From the NCBI RefSeq assembly GCF_029867415.1, contig NC_081184.1, positions 72,164,616 through 72,228,615 on the forward strand: 64,000 nucleotides of DNA, read 5' to 3'. Positions within the stretch are counted from its first letter, which is position 1. Each line of letters begins with the position of its first letter. The notes under the pieces are model-generated. The model made no database searches, was not told the origin of the DNA, and saw only the letters and a list, made by a program, of their open reading frames with translations. This stretch comes from Vicia villosa (lineage: Eukaryota > Streptophyta > Magnoliopsida > Fabales > Fabaceae). The position numbers were made by a program, and so were the translations under genes. This document shows positions 21,967 to 34,645 of this stretch, piece by piece.

Positions 21967-23350
21967 CGGTTCGGCAGAGATGAGGAAGATTCACTGGGTG
22001 AGTTGGGGGATGTTTGTCTCTTGATTGAAAAAGGTGGGGTAGGAATTAAGAGGATAGATGATTTCAACGTGGCGCTCCTCCAAAAATGGAGGTGGAGGAT
22101 ATTGGCCTAATTCGACGCTTTGTGGTACAAGGTCTTAAAATCCCGATATGGTGATGTCAATTTGAAGATGGTGATAGTAGGCGACTCTCATAAGAAATGT
22201 GGTAAAACATCAATATAGTGGAGAGATTTATCTAACATCGTTTTTAAAGACTCGGAGAATTTATTTGTGGACAATTGTCACTTCCTTGTTGGCAACATAT
22301 TCTCCACTTCTTTTTGGCATTCCATTTGGATGGGGGATTCTAGTTTTACAACCCGGTTTCCTTTACTGTTTTCTTTATCAGGTTTGAAGAACGCCTCTAT
22401 GGCTTGCATGGGAGGATGGGTAGGGGATACGTGGCGTTAGGGAAGCTTTGGTCTGCCGGTCTCGATTGTGCAGCACACTGATGACGGCTCTCAACAGAGT
22501 GAGATGCGGCTGGTTCAGCAGGCAGTAGAGCTTGAGCTAAAATTACTGTCTGCCGTGTTGTTGTTGTCCCAGTCGGTGGAGTTTTAGCAGGCAGTGGAGG
22601 GGCGGGACTCGGTTTTGTGGAGCGTTGAAGCGGATGGAAGGTTCTCTGTTAGTAGCTTTTGTGGTATTCTGAATTTTTTCCGGGTTTCGTTTGGCCCGTC
22701 AAACAAGTATGATGCTGCATATGAGTTGATTTGGAAAGGGGACATTTCGCTTAAAGTGTAAGCTTTTGCGTGGAGGTGTTGTATAAATAGGCTTCCATCC
22801 AAAGATCTTCTTCTTTCTAGGGATATTTTAATTCCTAGTGGCGACTGTAAGTGTGTTTTTTACGGGATCGATGTTTGATGAATCTTTGAAACACTCTTTG
22901 TTGGAATACAATTTCTCTTGTCTCGTTTGGAGGGAAATTGGCGATTGGATTGGTTTGAAGTATTCCCGTCTCAAGGGCTTCAAAGAGAGTTTTCTATCGT
23001 GGAGATCTTTTTGCATCAGTGTCAAGGTTAAGGCCGAAAAGGCGGGTATTTTTTGGTTGGCCACGTGTTGGAACATGTGGATTTTGAGGAACGGTATTAT
23101 CTTTAGAAAATGTTTGGAATGTCCTTGACATCGTGTGGAGTATTAAAGCATTGGTTCGGAGATAGATGTTCATCAAGAAAATTACTTATCCAAATTGTAA
23201 TTTCTATGAATTTAGCAAAAACCCTTTGTTTTATTTATCTTGAGTTGTAATTGGTTAGTAATTTTTCTTTTTATCGAAGTTTGTCTCGTTTTTGTTTGTA
23301 ATCAGTTGAGAACCCTTAGTTCTCTTTGCAATATACCTGGCTTTAAAAAA
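21967..23350 (+). pseudogene. LINE fragment: end of RT and zf-RVT region
   Basis: The translation of the start shows KGGVGIKRIDDFNVALLQKW, the block that follows the LINE RT domain. Later come FAWRCCINRLPSKDLLLSRD and a cysteine-containing C-terminal segment typical of the zf-RVT domain. Stops and frameshifts are frequent. The 3' end near 23342 reads TATACCTGGCTTT followed by seven A's, consistent with a LINE poly(A) end. The 5' part is missing at the element B boundary, so B probably inserted into this LINE. Confidence 0.75.
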
Positions 23351-23702
23351 ATTAAGTTAGTTACTAAATTTAAAGTAACTTCTCCACTTTGAATGTTTTA
23401 TTTATTGTTTTATTATAATTTAACTAATTTCTTCACTTTTAATGTCCACGGTTTTAATTGTTTGAATAATTTCATCTATTAATATTTATTTATTATTATT
23501 ATTAATCAATATTTTAATATATTTTCTTACGTTTCTTACCAGTCACACCTATCTATCAATACTGGCACTTAATTTCAACTGCCAAATAACCTCACACTCT
23601 CATATTTTCAATTATCTTAATCTTAATCTTATCTTGTAATCTACTTAATCTAAATGCAAGGTTGTCATCCTAACCTTAATGATTATGTGGCATGATTATA
23701 GC
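23351..23702. other. AT-rich spacer, no gene
   Basis: I see no coding sequence or element terminus here. It ends in ATTATAGC (23695-23702), the left target duplication of the following MITE. Confidence 0.6.
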
Positions 23703-24049
23703 CAAGGCCGGCCCAATCAACGCAGAGGCCCCGTTCTAATTTTGAAAATAGGCCCAAAATTAAAATATAAATATAACTATAATAATTAAAAAAGACACAT
23801 AAAAATTACATTTATGTATTAATCAATAATCTATTTAATTAAAATTATTTTGAATTTTGATCTATCTCAATTTTTGTATGTATTGAGTTTTTATTATAGC
23901 ATTTTTTGATTTATTGAATTTTTATTATAACATTTTATTTATTTCAATTAATATTACGGAAAAAATATTGGACCTTTTAAAAATTTGGGCCCCTAAAATT
24001 TGGGGCCCTGTGCTGTAGCACTTCCTGCACATGCACAGGGCCGGCCCTG
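23703..24049. mobile_element. hAT-type MITE with GGCCGGCC termini
   Basis: The 347-bp segment begins CAAGGCCGGCCC and ends GGGCCGGCCCTG, giving terminal inverted repeats CA(A/G)GGCCGGCC. It is flanked by the perfect 8-bp duplication ATTATAGC (23695-23702 and 24050-24057). An 8-bp TSD and CAGGG-type ends are typical of hAT elements. The interior is AT-rich and non-coding. Confidence 0.85.
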
Positions 24050-25149
<1,100 letters not shown>

Positions 25150-25370
25150 AATTTATTATTATTAATAATAAATATTTTTAATTATTTTATTTTATTTTAT
25201 ATTAACATTTATTATTATTATTATTATTATTATTAATACTAAATATTTTTAATTATTTTATTTTATTTTATATTAACATTTATTATTATTGTTATTCTTA
25301 TTATTAATACTAAATATTTTTAATTATTTTATTTTATTTTATATTAACATTTATTATTATTATTATTAAG
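25150..25370. repeat. 71-bp tandem repeat, three copies
   Basis: AAATATTTTT followed by AATTATTTTATTTTATTTTA recurs at 25170, 25241 and 25312, each followed by ATTAACATTTATTATTATT. The spacing is 71 bp twice, and the copies differ mainly in the trinucleotide run. Confidence 0.85.
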
Positions 25371-25979
25371 ATAACTATTATTATTTATTATTATTATTAA
25401 TTTAAGATAACTATCATTTCTTTAATTATTTATTTCTTTATTCTTAACCATTTATTATATATTCTTTTGACTCAATCAACACTGTTTTCTTTATTTTTAA
25501 TTGATTTTCTTTAATTTTGTTAATTTACATTTAACTCACGTTTTTTTTAAAATTTCTTTCTTTTTATTTTTATTTATTTATTATCAACTCTTTTTATCAA
25601 AATTTTCTTTATTAATATTTATTTTGACTCAATCAACCTTACCCAGGTTTTTAAGTTAACTACACATTTCTTTCTTTTTTTTAATTCATATTCTTTCCTC
25701 TTTTTATTTAATTCTTCTTTAAAAAATTCTTGAACCCACATTTTCCAATGATAATTACCCATTTAATTTCAATTATTTAATTATTCTATTTATTATACAT
25801 ATGAGTCATATCTTTCTTTATCATCCTAATTGATATTGTTATTGTTGACCATACTAATTCTTATTTATGGTGTTTTTGTAGGTACAAACTTTGTATTTAA
25901 ATTTTTAATGTTTTATATCTCTTGCTCATTCAATTTTGATGCTATTTTTTATACTCTTTTACTTATTTAGTTTCTAATT
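25371..25979. other. AT-rich spacer, partly similar to 28280-28425
   Basis: No gene is seen. The segment at about 25875-25985 (GTTTTTGTAGGTACAAACTTT, then TTATTTAGTTTCTAATTC) is related to 28280-28425 on the other side of the following LINE. Confidence 0.5.
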
Positions 25980-27583
25980 CTTTTTTTTTTACAGCAACAA
26001 ACTTAACGTCTTTCATTACTTAGACAATGATCAATACAAATAGGTACCATATTAAAAAAATTACGCCTATACTAAGAATTGGCCGTCTTAACTAAAGTAT
26101 GGGCAACCGAGTTCGCTTGGCGTTTAATGAACTTTACCTCAAAGTTTGGAAAAAGAAGCAATAAGTTCTGAATAGTTCTAATAATAAGGCTAAATTCAGA
26201 GTTACCTACAATTTTAGTTTGAATAGACTTAGTTATAATTTGACAATCACTTTCAAAAATAACATGAGATAAATGAAGGGAGATGGCATTTTGAATTGCT
26301 TCCTTCAAAGCACTGGCTTCGGCTTCAATGACGGAAAGAGAACCCACATCCCAAGACACCCCTCCTGTGATAAATCTCCCCAAATAATCCCTAAAGAACC
26401 ATCCTCTATTGGTAGAACCACATACCTTATTGAAAGTTGCGTCAACATTGCACTTCACTTGATTAAGCGTAGGCGAAACCCAAACCTCTGAATTATTAGT
26501 AGTAACGATAGACTCATGCTTCTCTATGGCTAGAAAACAGTCGTACCAATTGTGATAGGCTTGTAAACCAATTCGCATAGCATCTTCACGAGTATCTTGC
26601 CATACCATGTTATTTCTACTTCTCCAAAGAGTCTCAAGCAAAACCGCAAACCTACCCGCATCCCTACGGTCCTCACGACTACAAACATCCAAAATAAGAG
26701 ACTTAGCATCGTGGAAAGTATTTAAACGGGGTTCGATTATAGATGACAAACCTGATGCCCGCCAGCTTTGACTAGTAGAAAAACACCCGAAAAACACATG
26801 TCATTCATCTTCATCTTCTAATTCACACCAAGGACATAAAGTCGGACATTAAACATGATGTTGTTGGAGTTTAGAACGGGTCGGAAGGAAATCCCTACAT
26901 ATCCGCCATAACAAATGCTTAGCTCTAGGTGGTGCTAAAATACTCCAAAGATGGTTCCAATTACCTTCAACACCATAGTTACGAGTATTGTTTTGCATCC
27001 TTCGCCATAATCTATACCCCGATTTCACACTATAATCACTGTTTTTGTCCTCTTGCCAAATCATCCTATCTACTACCACATCCTCCACTAAAGGAGTTCT
27101 AAGAATAGTTTCGGCATCCACCCTATCGAAAACTTGATACACCTTGCCCACATCCCATTGTTTTACGTCGGGCCGCATAAGATCTTTGACAAAAAGATCA
27201 TACACATCTTGCTTCTGAGGGCCATTAAACCACGAACTTCCCTTCTCTCGGAGCCACGGATCATGCATAACCTTGATGCTACTCCCATCTCCAATACTCC
27301 ACCTACTACCCAACTTTAACACATCCTTTGCCTTCTACAAACTCCTCCACACATAACTTGGATTATTTCCAATCTTGGAATCAAGAAAAGAGGATCAGGG
27401 AAATACCTTGCTTTGAAAATTCTAGCCACGAGAGAATTAGGTCTCACCAAGAAGTTCCACCCTTGTTTTGCAATCATAGCCATATTAAACGCTTTGAAAT
27501 CCATGAATCCCATACCTCCTTCACTCTTTAAGCAAGTCATCATTTCTCATGACATCCATCTAATACCTTTGTTATTTCGACCA
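25980..27583 (-). pseudogene. 5'-truncated LINE: RT tail, zf-RVT and RNase H (minus)
   Basis: Read on the minus strand, 27543-27316 has GGMGFMDFKAFNMAMIAKQG, the region after LINE RT. The next frame, 27322-26849, carries the zf-RVT block (YSVKSGYRLWRR, PPRAKHLLWRICRDFLPTR). It is followed after one in-frame stop by 26797-26072 with an RNase H domain of the RVT_3 type (VKCNVDATF, IEAEASALKEAI, FESDCQ, VKFIKRQANSVAH). There is a frameshift near 27320. A poly(T) run near 25981-25993 fits the poly(A) tail of a minus-strand LINE. The 5' end stops at a 21-base C run at 27584. RT catalytic motifs are absent. Confidence 0.85.
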
Positions 27584-27604
27584 CCCCCCCCCCCCCCCCC
27601 CCCC
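27584..27604. repeat. Poly(C) tract at the truncated LINE end
   Basis: A run of about 21 C's joins the LINE 5' truncation point to AT-rich DNA. It could be real or a sequencing or assembly artefact. Confidence 0.8.
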
Positions 27605-28738
27605 AAAATAAATTCAGCATTTTTTCAATATCTTTCACCACATCATCTGGGATCAAATAAAGACTCATAATATATGAGGGTTTAAAGCAATCACAAAATA
27701 TATTTTTGAATTTGAAAAGTAGGAGACAACGGCTTAGGAAGAAGTGTCTAACTCTTCAAATCTTTGATTTTTACTTTCTTTAGATTAGAAAAGTATTTAT
27801 CCCTTTAAATTTATAATTTTTATGATTTCTTATTTACCCCTTTAAATTTATAAATTTTATGATCTTTTCCTACCTTTATTGTTGTTTTCAAAATTTTATT
27901 TATGGTAATAACTTTAAATTTATGGTTTTTATTTTCTAATACTCAATTAGAGTTATAATTTTTTTAGGTTCGTATTTTGAAGCATAACAAAATAACATTA
28001 AAAACCGTATTATAAAAAATATCTTCCGTTTTAAATTCATGGATTTTATTATTTGGGCTAATTTAGTGTTGTTTTCTAATATTTAGTTATAGCTTTTTTT
28101 TTGGTAGGTGTTATCTTCTTAATTTCATTGTACCTATTATATTTTTATATTTTTTTAACTTTTCTCTTTTATATCACTATAGAAAGTATGAAATTTAAGT
28201 ACAATAGCTTTAGCATATGAGTTTTATTATCATCCTCAATGATGTTATTAGGATTGATGTCACTAATTTTAGTGATGTTGTTTTGTAGGTATAAACTTTA
28301 AATTTTTAATTTTTAATTTATAGTTTTTAAATTTTAATTTTTCTTGCTTATTCTATTTTAATGTTATTTTTTATACTCTCTTTCTTATTTAGTTGTTATG
28401 TTCTAATTCTTAGTCATTTTTTTAAGGAGAATTTAAAATAATCACAAAATATTTTTTATAAAAATAAGGATTTGATTGCTTTAAACATATATAAATGGTG
28501 TTATTATTTCATTCATCAATGATTTTATTGTTATTGTTAATTTGTGAGGATGTAATAACTTAAAACAAACAAAATTCCAAATAAATAGTGTTGTTATTTT
28601 AACTATTAGATGATTTTGAGAATCAAGACAACTTTATAAAATTTATAATAACTTTTTTAATAAAATAATATTTTTTTAATAAAATTTATAATTAAAATAA
28701 AAAATTAACTTTATACGCTTACATAGTAAAAAATTTAC
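27605..28738. other. AT-rich spacer, no gene
   Basis: No coding sequence is seen. Degenerate repeats of CTTTAAATTTATAA-type sequence occur at about 27805-27860. TTTAAAGCAATCACAAAAT near 27683 resembles 28434-28452, and its inverse GATTGCTTTAAAC lies near 28470, suggesting fragments of an AT-rich MITE. Confidence 0.45.
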
Positions 28739-31081
28739 AAAGCTTACGATAGAATTGATTGGGATTATCTTAAGGATGTTCTTTCTACTATGGGTTTCTG
28801 TCAGAAATGGATTGGGTGGATTATGCTCTGTGTAGAAACTGTCGATTATTCTGTGGGTGTGAATGGTAATATGGTGGGTCCGATTGTTCCGGGGCGGGGG
28901 TTGCGGCAAGGTGACCCTTTGTCTCCGTATTTGTTTATCTTGTGCTCTGAAGGACTCTCAGCCCTCATTAAACAAGCTGAAGCGCGAGGAGATATTCATG
29001 GTGTTAAAATTTGTAAGAATGCTCCCATTATCTCTCATTTACTTTTTGCCGACGATTGCTTCCTCTTCTTCAGAGAAGCTCTTAGCGAAGCAAATATGAT
29101 GAAGAATATTCTTACCACTTATGAAGAAGCCTCTGGTCAAGCTATCAATTTCCAGAAGTCTGAATTCTATTGTAGTAGAAATGTTGATTCTGGACTTAGA
29201 AATCTCTTGGCTGGTACCTTAGGAGTTCAACAAGTATTAGGTACCGGAAAATATCTTGGAGTCCCCTCTATGATAGGAAGAAACAGGAAAGCTACTTTCA
29301 AGTTTATCAAAGACAGAATTTGGAAGAAGATAAACTCTTGGAGTAGTCGAAGTCTCTCGCAAGCAGGTAGGGAAACGCTTATAAAATCTGTTCTGCAATC
29401 TATTCCAACATATATTATGGGTATCTTCTTACTCCTTTCCTCCTTGATTGATGAAATTGAAAAAATATTGAACTCGTTCTGGTGGGGTCATACAAGATAT
29501 AACTCAAGAGGTATTCATTGGTTGTCATGGGACAAGCTATCTATGCCTAAGAAATTTGGTGGTATGGGGTTCAAAAATCTAAGTGCTTTCAATTATGCCA
29601 TGTTAAGCAAACAAGCTTGGAGCCTTATGACTAAGCCTAGCACCTTGGTTTCGCGCCTTTACAAGGCCAGATACTTTCCTAAGTGTGATTTTCTTAGTTC
29701 AGAGATTGGACATAATCCGAGTTACGTCTGGCGTAGTATTTGGAGTGCTAAATTTGTGGTGCGAGGAGGGTACAAGTGGAGCATTGGTACGGGCGAGTGC
29801 ATCTCGGTTTGGGATCAAAACTGGTTATACGATAGATCTGCGATTACTAATTTGTGGCCCGACAATCCGATGGTGGCAAATCTCAAAGTTTCGGATCTTA
29901 TTAACCCAACTGGCAAATAATGGAAGTTGAATTTGATTTATCCGTTAGTAGGTGGTGAAGTGGCGCAGAAAATTGCAAACACTCCATTATTCGAAGCGGT
30001 TCATGAGGATAGAGTGTTTTGGAATCTTGAGAAGAATGGTATTTTTTCTGTGCGTAGTGCCTATCGTTACTGTGTCAACGAAGCCATAGACACCTCTCAT
30101 CTGCGTATTGTTAAAAAGTGGGATTTAATTTGGAATATGAAGATCCCTCCAAGAGTCAAGAACTTCCTGTGGCGCTTATGTAGAAATTGTGTCCCTACTA
30201 GAACACGCCTCATTGACAAAGGTGTCGGGTGTCCTGATAGTTGCGTGATATGTGGGAATGGTTATGAGAATAATAATCATTTATATTTTCAGTGTCCTAA
30301 GAGTATTGTCTGTTGGGAAAAAGTGGGGCTTTGGCAAACTATCCAGCAGTTAGTTAACAACAAAGGAGATTTTAGTTCTGTTGTATTTTCTTTTCTGCAG
30401 GTCTCTACTCATGAAAATCAGGCGGTCTTTTCTACTATCTTGTGGAGTATTTGGAAAAGCAGAAACAATGCCCTTTGGAATCAAATCGAGGATTCTCCAG
30501 ATAATATCTGCTTGCGAGGTTCGCATCTATTATCAGGTTGGCGAGACGCTCAACAGGCCAGGAACATAGTTTCTCCTATAGATCAACCGGTAACCGATTC
30601 TAAGTGGTGTAAGCCACCCACCGGTTGGCTAAAATGCAACATTGATGCATCTTTTGCTAGCAACAAGGTTGGTATAGGTGCCTGTATCAGAAATGAGGAG
30701 GGTACTTTTATTACAGCTCAGACAGAATGGTTTTCTCCTATTACTGATGTTGATACCGGCGAAGCTCTTGGACTCTTAGCTGCTATTAATTGGGTTTTGG
30801 ACCTTGGCTATGATAATGTGGTTTTCGAGTCGGACTCTAAAAATGTAGTGGATAGTGTGACTATTCCTAAGCCAAACGACTCAGATGTTGGCACCATTAC
30901 TCGAGCTTGTTATCAGGTCCTGACTCACTCTACTAGGAACTTTCAGGTTAAGTTCATTAGAAGACAAGCTAATGAAGTTGCTCATGCTTTGGCTAAGGAG
31001 GCTCCATCTCTTGCTAGTTTTCATGTTTTTAAAGATGTACCTACTTGTATTTACAATATTTTTATTAATGAAATGGTTTAG
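28739..31081 (+). pseudogene. 5'-truncated LINE ORF2: RT, zf-RVT, RNase H with one stop
   Basis: The reading begins inside RT with KAYDRIDWDYL and continues in one frame to 31081, interrupted only by a TAA at 29918-29920. RT landmarks are GRGLRQGDPLSPYLFILC and the catalytic LLFADDCFLFF. The zf-RVT region (FSVRSAYRYC, PPRVKNFLWRLCRNCVPTRT, CPDSCVICGN, NHLYFQCP) follows the stop. The C-terminal RNase H (LKCNIDASF, TGEALGLLAAI, FESDSK, VKFIRRQANEVAHALAKEA) ends the protein. This enzyme would copy LINE RNA at a nicked target. Endonuclease and ORF1 are missing, so the copy is dead on arrival. Confidence 0.93.
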
Positions 31082-31101
31082 TTTCTTGCTGTAAAAAAAA
31101 A
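31082..31101 (+). other. LINE 3' end with short poly(A)
   Basis: The ORF2 stop is followed almost at once by CTTGCTGT and a run of nine A's, consistent with the 3' terminus of the LINE just upstream. Confidence 0.6.
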
Positions 31102-31265
31102 TAGTAAAATCAAATGGTGGAGAGTAAAAACTAGCTTCTGATATTATTTCAATATGATTTGATTTACGAATAGTTATTCCTAATTATTCTCAACATGCAT
31201 AATTTCACAATTCCCTTAATAAAAACTAATCTATTTCCGGTAGTCCGGAGTTGGATTCAGATTCA

Positions 31266-32659
31266 ATGGAAAACCCTCTGCTAGGGTTTGTTAGCCCCTC
31301 CCCTATGGCGCTAGTGAATTCAACTCAGATTAACACGAAAAAAAGCAAGGTTGAAGTTGACCTGCAGGAGAGGAGTACCAAGAAAGTAAAGGAAGGGAAT
31401 GGTGGCTTGATTGAGAAAGGTGTCTCATTCAGAGACGCCATGGCTGGGAGGAATGGAGAAGCAATGGATGAGGAAAGCGAAAGCAGTCAAGGTGGTGTAG
31501 GAGACTCAGAGGCTGAGTGGGGGGAAATCATGGTGGAGGAAGAACTGATAGGTGGTTATGAGTGTCCTAACTTCATATTTTTGGAGAACGAAGAGAAGCG
31601 TATTCAAAGACCTTGGAAGAGAGGTGTTATAGTCAAATTGTTGGGAAAAATAATTGGATACAAGGCGCTGGAAAAAAGGTTGAATCAAATGTGGGTTCGT
31701 AAAGGCATTATTAGTATCATTGATCTTAGCAATGATTACTATTTGGTGGTATTCTCACATAAAGATGATAATTAATCGGCAATGGCGAACGGTTTGTGGA
31801 AAACCCTCTGCTAGGGTTTGTTAGCCCCTCCCCTATGGCGCTAGTGAATTCAACTCAGATTAACACGAAAAAAAGCAAGGTTGAAGTTTACCTGCAGGAG
31901 AGGAGTACCAAGAAAGTAAAGGAAGGGAATGGTGGCTTGATTGAGAAAGGTGTCTCATTCAGAGACGCCATGGCTGGGAGGAATGGAGAAGCAATGGATG
32001 AGGAAAGCGAAAGCAGTCAAGGTGGTGTAGGAGACTCAGAGGCTGAGTGGGGGGAAATCATGGTGGAGGAAGAACTAATAGGTGGTTATGAGTGTCCTAA
32101 CTTCATATTTTTGGAGAACGAAGAGAAGCGTATTCAAAGACCTTGGAAGAGAGGTGTTATAGTCAAATTGTTGGGAAAAATAATTGGATACAAGGCGCTG
32201 GAAAAAAGGTTGAATCAAATGTGGGTTCGTAAAGGCATTATTAGTATCATTGATCTTAGCAATGATTACTATTTGGTGGTATTCTCACATAAAGATGATA
32301 ATTAATCGGCAATGGCGAACGGTTTGTGGTTTATCTATGATAATTACCTAACAATGAAAGACTGGAGGCCAAACTTCCAACCGAAGATTGATACTATTAA
32401 TGAAGTGGTGGTGTGGGTTAGAATTTTGGGTCTCCCAATTGAATATTATGATACGAGGGCCCTCTCTGTTTTTGGTGATCGTATCGGTCGTACAGTGAAG
32501 GGGGATAAAACTACTATCAAGCAATAAAGAGGCAAACATGCTCGGATCTGTGTTACTGTTAATCTGGCAAAGCCTCTTCTTGCAATGCTGAGAATTCAAG
32601 GGAGCAGTTATAAGATAGAGTATGAGGGATTACACTTGCTTTGCCTTGTGTGTGGTCGT
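31266..32659 (+). pseudogene. LINE ORF1 (gag-like, DUF4283), first half, with internal tandem duplication
   Basis: ORF1 of a second LINE starts at ATG 31266 (MENPLLGFVSPSPM). It contains a DUF4283-type RNA-binding region (NFIFLENEEKRIQRPWKRGV, KLLGKIIGYKALEKRL, YYLVVFSHKDD), then WFIYDNYLTMKDWRPNF, and runs up to LHLLCLVCGR, the first half of a CCHC zinc knuckle. A 530-bp segment is tandemly duplicated (31268-31797 and 31798-32327), so the N-terminal region occurs twice. In the second copy the junction changes the start to GTG. Stops after SHKDDN and near 32527 break the frame. The knuckle is cut at 32659 by an 18.9-kb nest of insertions and resumes at 51543. Confidence 0.85.
31268..32327 (+). 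repeat. 530-bp tandem duplication in LINE ORF1
   Basis: The two copies differ at only two visible positions: GTTGACC versus GTTTACC, and ACTGATA versus ACTAATA. The junction at about 31795-31800 shares TGG with both parental ends, so it formed through a 3-bp microhomology. The length is not a multiple of three. Confidence 0.93.
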
Positions 32660-34645
32660 TGTAACGCCCCGAATTTAATTAATTGGTTAATTAAATTAAT
32701 TAAGGATTCAATTATTGGAAATCGTGAGAGTTCAAAAATTTATTAGTATTAATTTAAGGGACGTAAGTGAATTATTATATTGTTTGAGCGGTTGAATGGA
32801 AAGTCGGATTAAATTAGTCAGTTTAATCGGGAAATAATATTAGAAATAATATTATGGCATTGGACTATTTATTTAATTAATTTGGTTGGATGGTGTTAGT
32901 ATTAGTGGAGGTGCATATAATAGGCCCATTAAGGTTATGAAGAAAATATTATCATTTGGTTGAAGTTGAATAAAAATAAGAGAGTGAGGTTTTGTTTTAG
33001 TATCAGTAAGAAAAAAAGGGTTTTAGATGAGGTACGTGAAAGTTGCTGAGAAAAGAGGAACAAGGTTGGTGGTGATACGAATAGCTTTGCTATGAAGAGG
33101 ATACCGGAAGAATTATGCGAAGCCGAAAGCTAGGAATTCGACCTGAAATTGTAGAGCGGACTCCAAATACAAGGTAAGGGTGGGGTTCTTGCTCTATAAA
33201 CGGGGATATGATGAATCGTATGTTGGATTTGGCGTTATAATTTTATCTATGTGTTTGTGTAATTATGTGTTTACTAATTCGTAATTTTTCCGGTGAAATT
33301 GATGCCATGATGATTATTGATTTATTGTGTTGTTTGTGATTTTTGAGTGAATTGGAAATTACCCCTGATCGGTTTGATCGATGAAATTCTATGTGATACT
33401 ATGTGTTGAACCTTTGTGATGTTGTGTTGGTAAACTTTCTGGGAATTGGAACGCTTCTCTGAGAGAGTTTGATAAGGAGAACGAGAGAAAATATAAACCG
33501 AGAAGAGAATTATTGTGTGGGATGGGGGGAAGGGACCACATACATGGGGTTGGGCGCCCCAGACCCCCTAAGTGTTATGGGACGTGCGTCCCAGGGTGAT
33601 AAAGTGAGGAGGGACGGCCTTCATGGAAGTAAGGGTGGGGACCACTCAGTTTAATCTTTTCCTCATTTCATTTGTTTTCCTTAGTTCTGGTTAATCTTAT
33701 ACTCTAATAGTAATTATAGCTACATGATGTATTTTATGGGAAGATCTTAGCATAATTGTAGAAATCATATATTAGTAGCAGATTAATAAGGGGTAGCAGA
33801 TTAATAAGGGGTAACAGACTCAGTTAAATTAGCCAAAGTGTATGCACACCTTAACTGTAGCAGAGCTTGGAACTTTTGGTAGAAAAGAATTGGTTGATAG
33901 TAAAAGGTATTGACCGTAAGATCAGTAGAAAATAATATATAATTGAAAATGATAGAACCTATTGGTAGTACTACACTAGCAGTAATAGTGTGGATGGATA
34001 ATAACAGTAACAAATGGATACTATAGCACATAGAAATTAATGATAGCAAAACAACAATACTGTAAGTATAAGTAGCAGAAATATTAAATAATGGTCATTA
34101 GTAAGAATAATAAAGTTGTTACCCGTTAATTAATTAATCGATTTTAGTCGAGAGTTATCCGAATACTTACGGAACGTGTGTCGATTGTTTTGATTGGATT
34201 ATTGTGTTTAGTACTTGCTGAAAAACCTGTGAAGCTACTATTGGATTAAATGTATCAATCCGTGTTTGTTGATTTGTGTTGTGATGTATCGCGACGTTGT
34301 GTGGATTAATTGTGTTGGTTGGTATTTTTGATTTGTGGTGTGATGTATTGAGATGTGGCGATGCGACTATTCTGGTGAATATTGTGAAGTGCAGGAAATA
34401 AAGTGACGATAAATTACCTCTAATTATTGATAGTATTTGTGATATAGGCGTATGCCTCGTGACGATTTTTGTGGTGAATATATTTGTGATTTTGCATTCA
34501 TCAATTCGCATGAATTGCATCTTGTGACGGCCTGGATTGGAAAACTGTGACGAAGGCTTATGCCTGTTTGAATGACTCTAATAATTGGCAATTGACGATG
34601 AGGGTTGAAGCCCTGGGTACCACATGCATTTGCATCTGTTAGAGT
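32660..34645 (+). repeat. Left LTR, first part
   Basis: It starts TGTAACGCCCCGAATTTAAT. At 33552-33593 it contains GC-rich palindromes: GGGCGCCC, and GGGACG/CGTCCC around TG. It is cut at 34645 by a solo LTR of another family. The short frames inside, for example 33469-33654, have no recognisable product. Confidence 0.85.
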
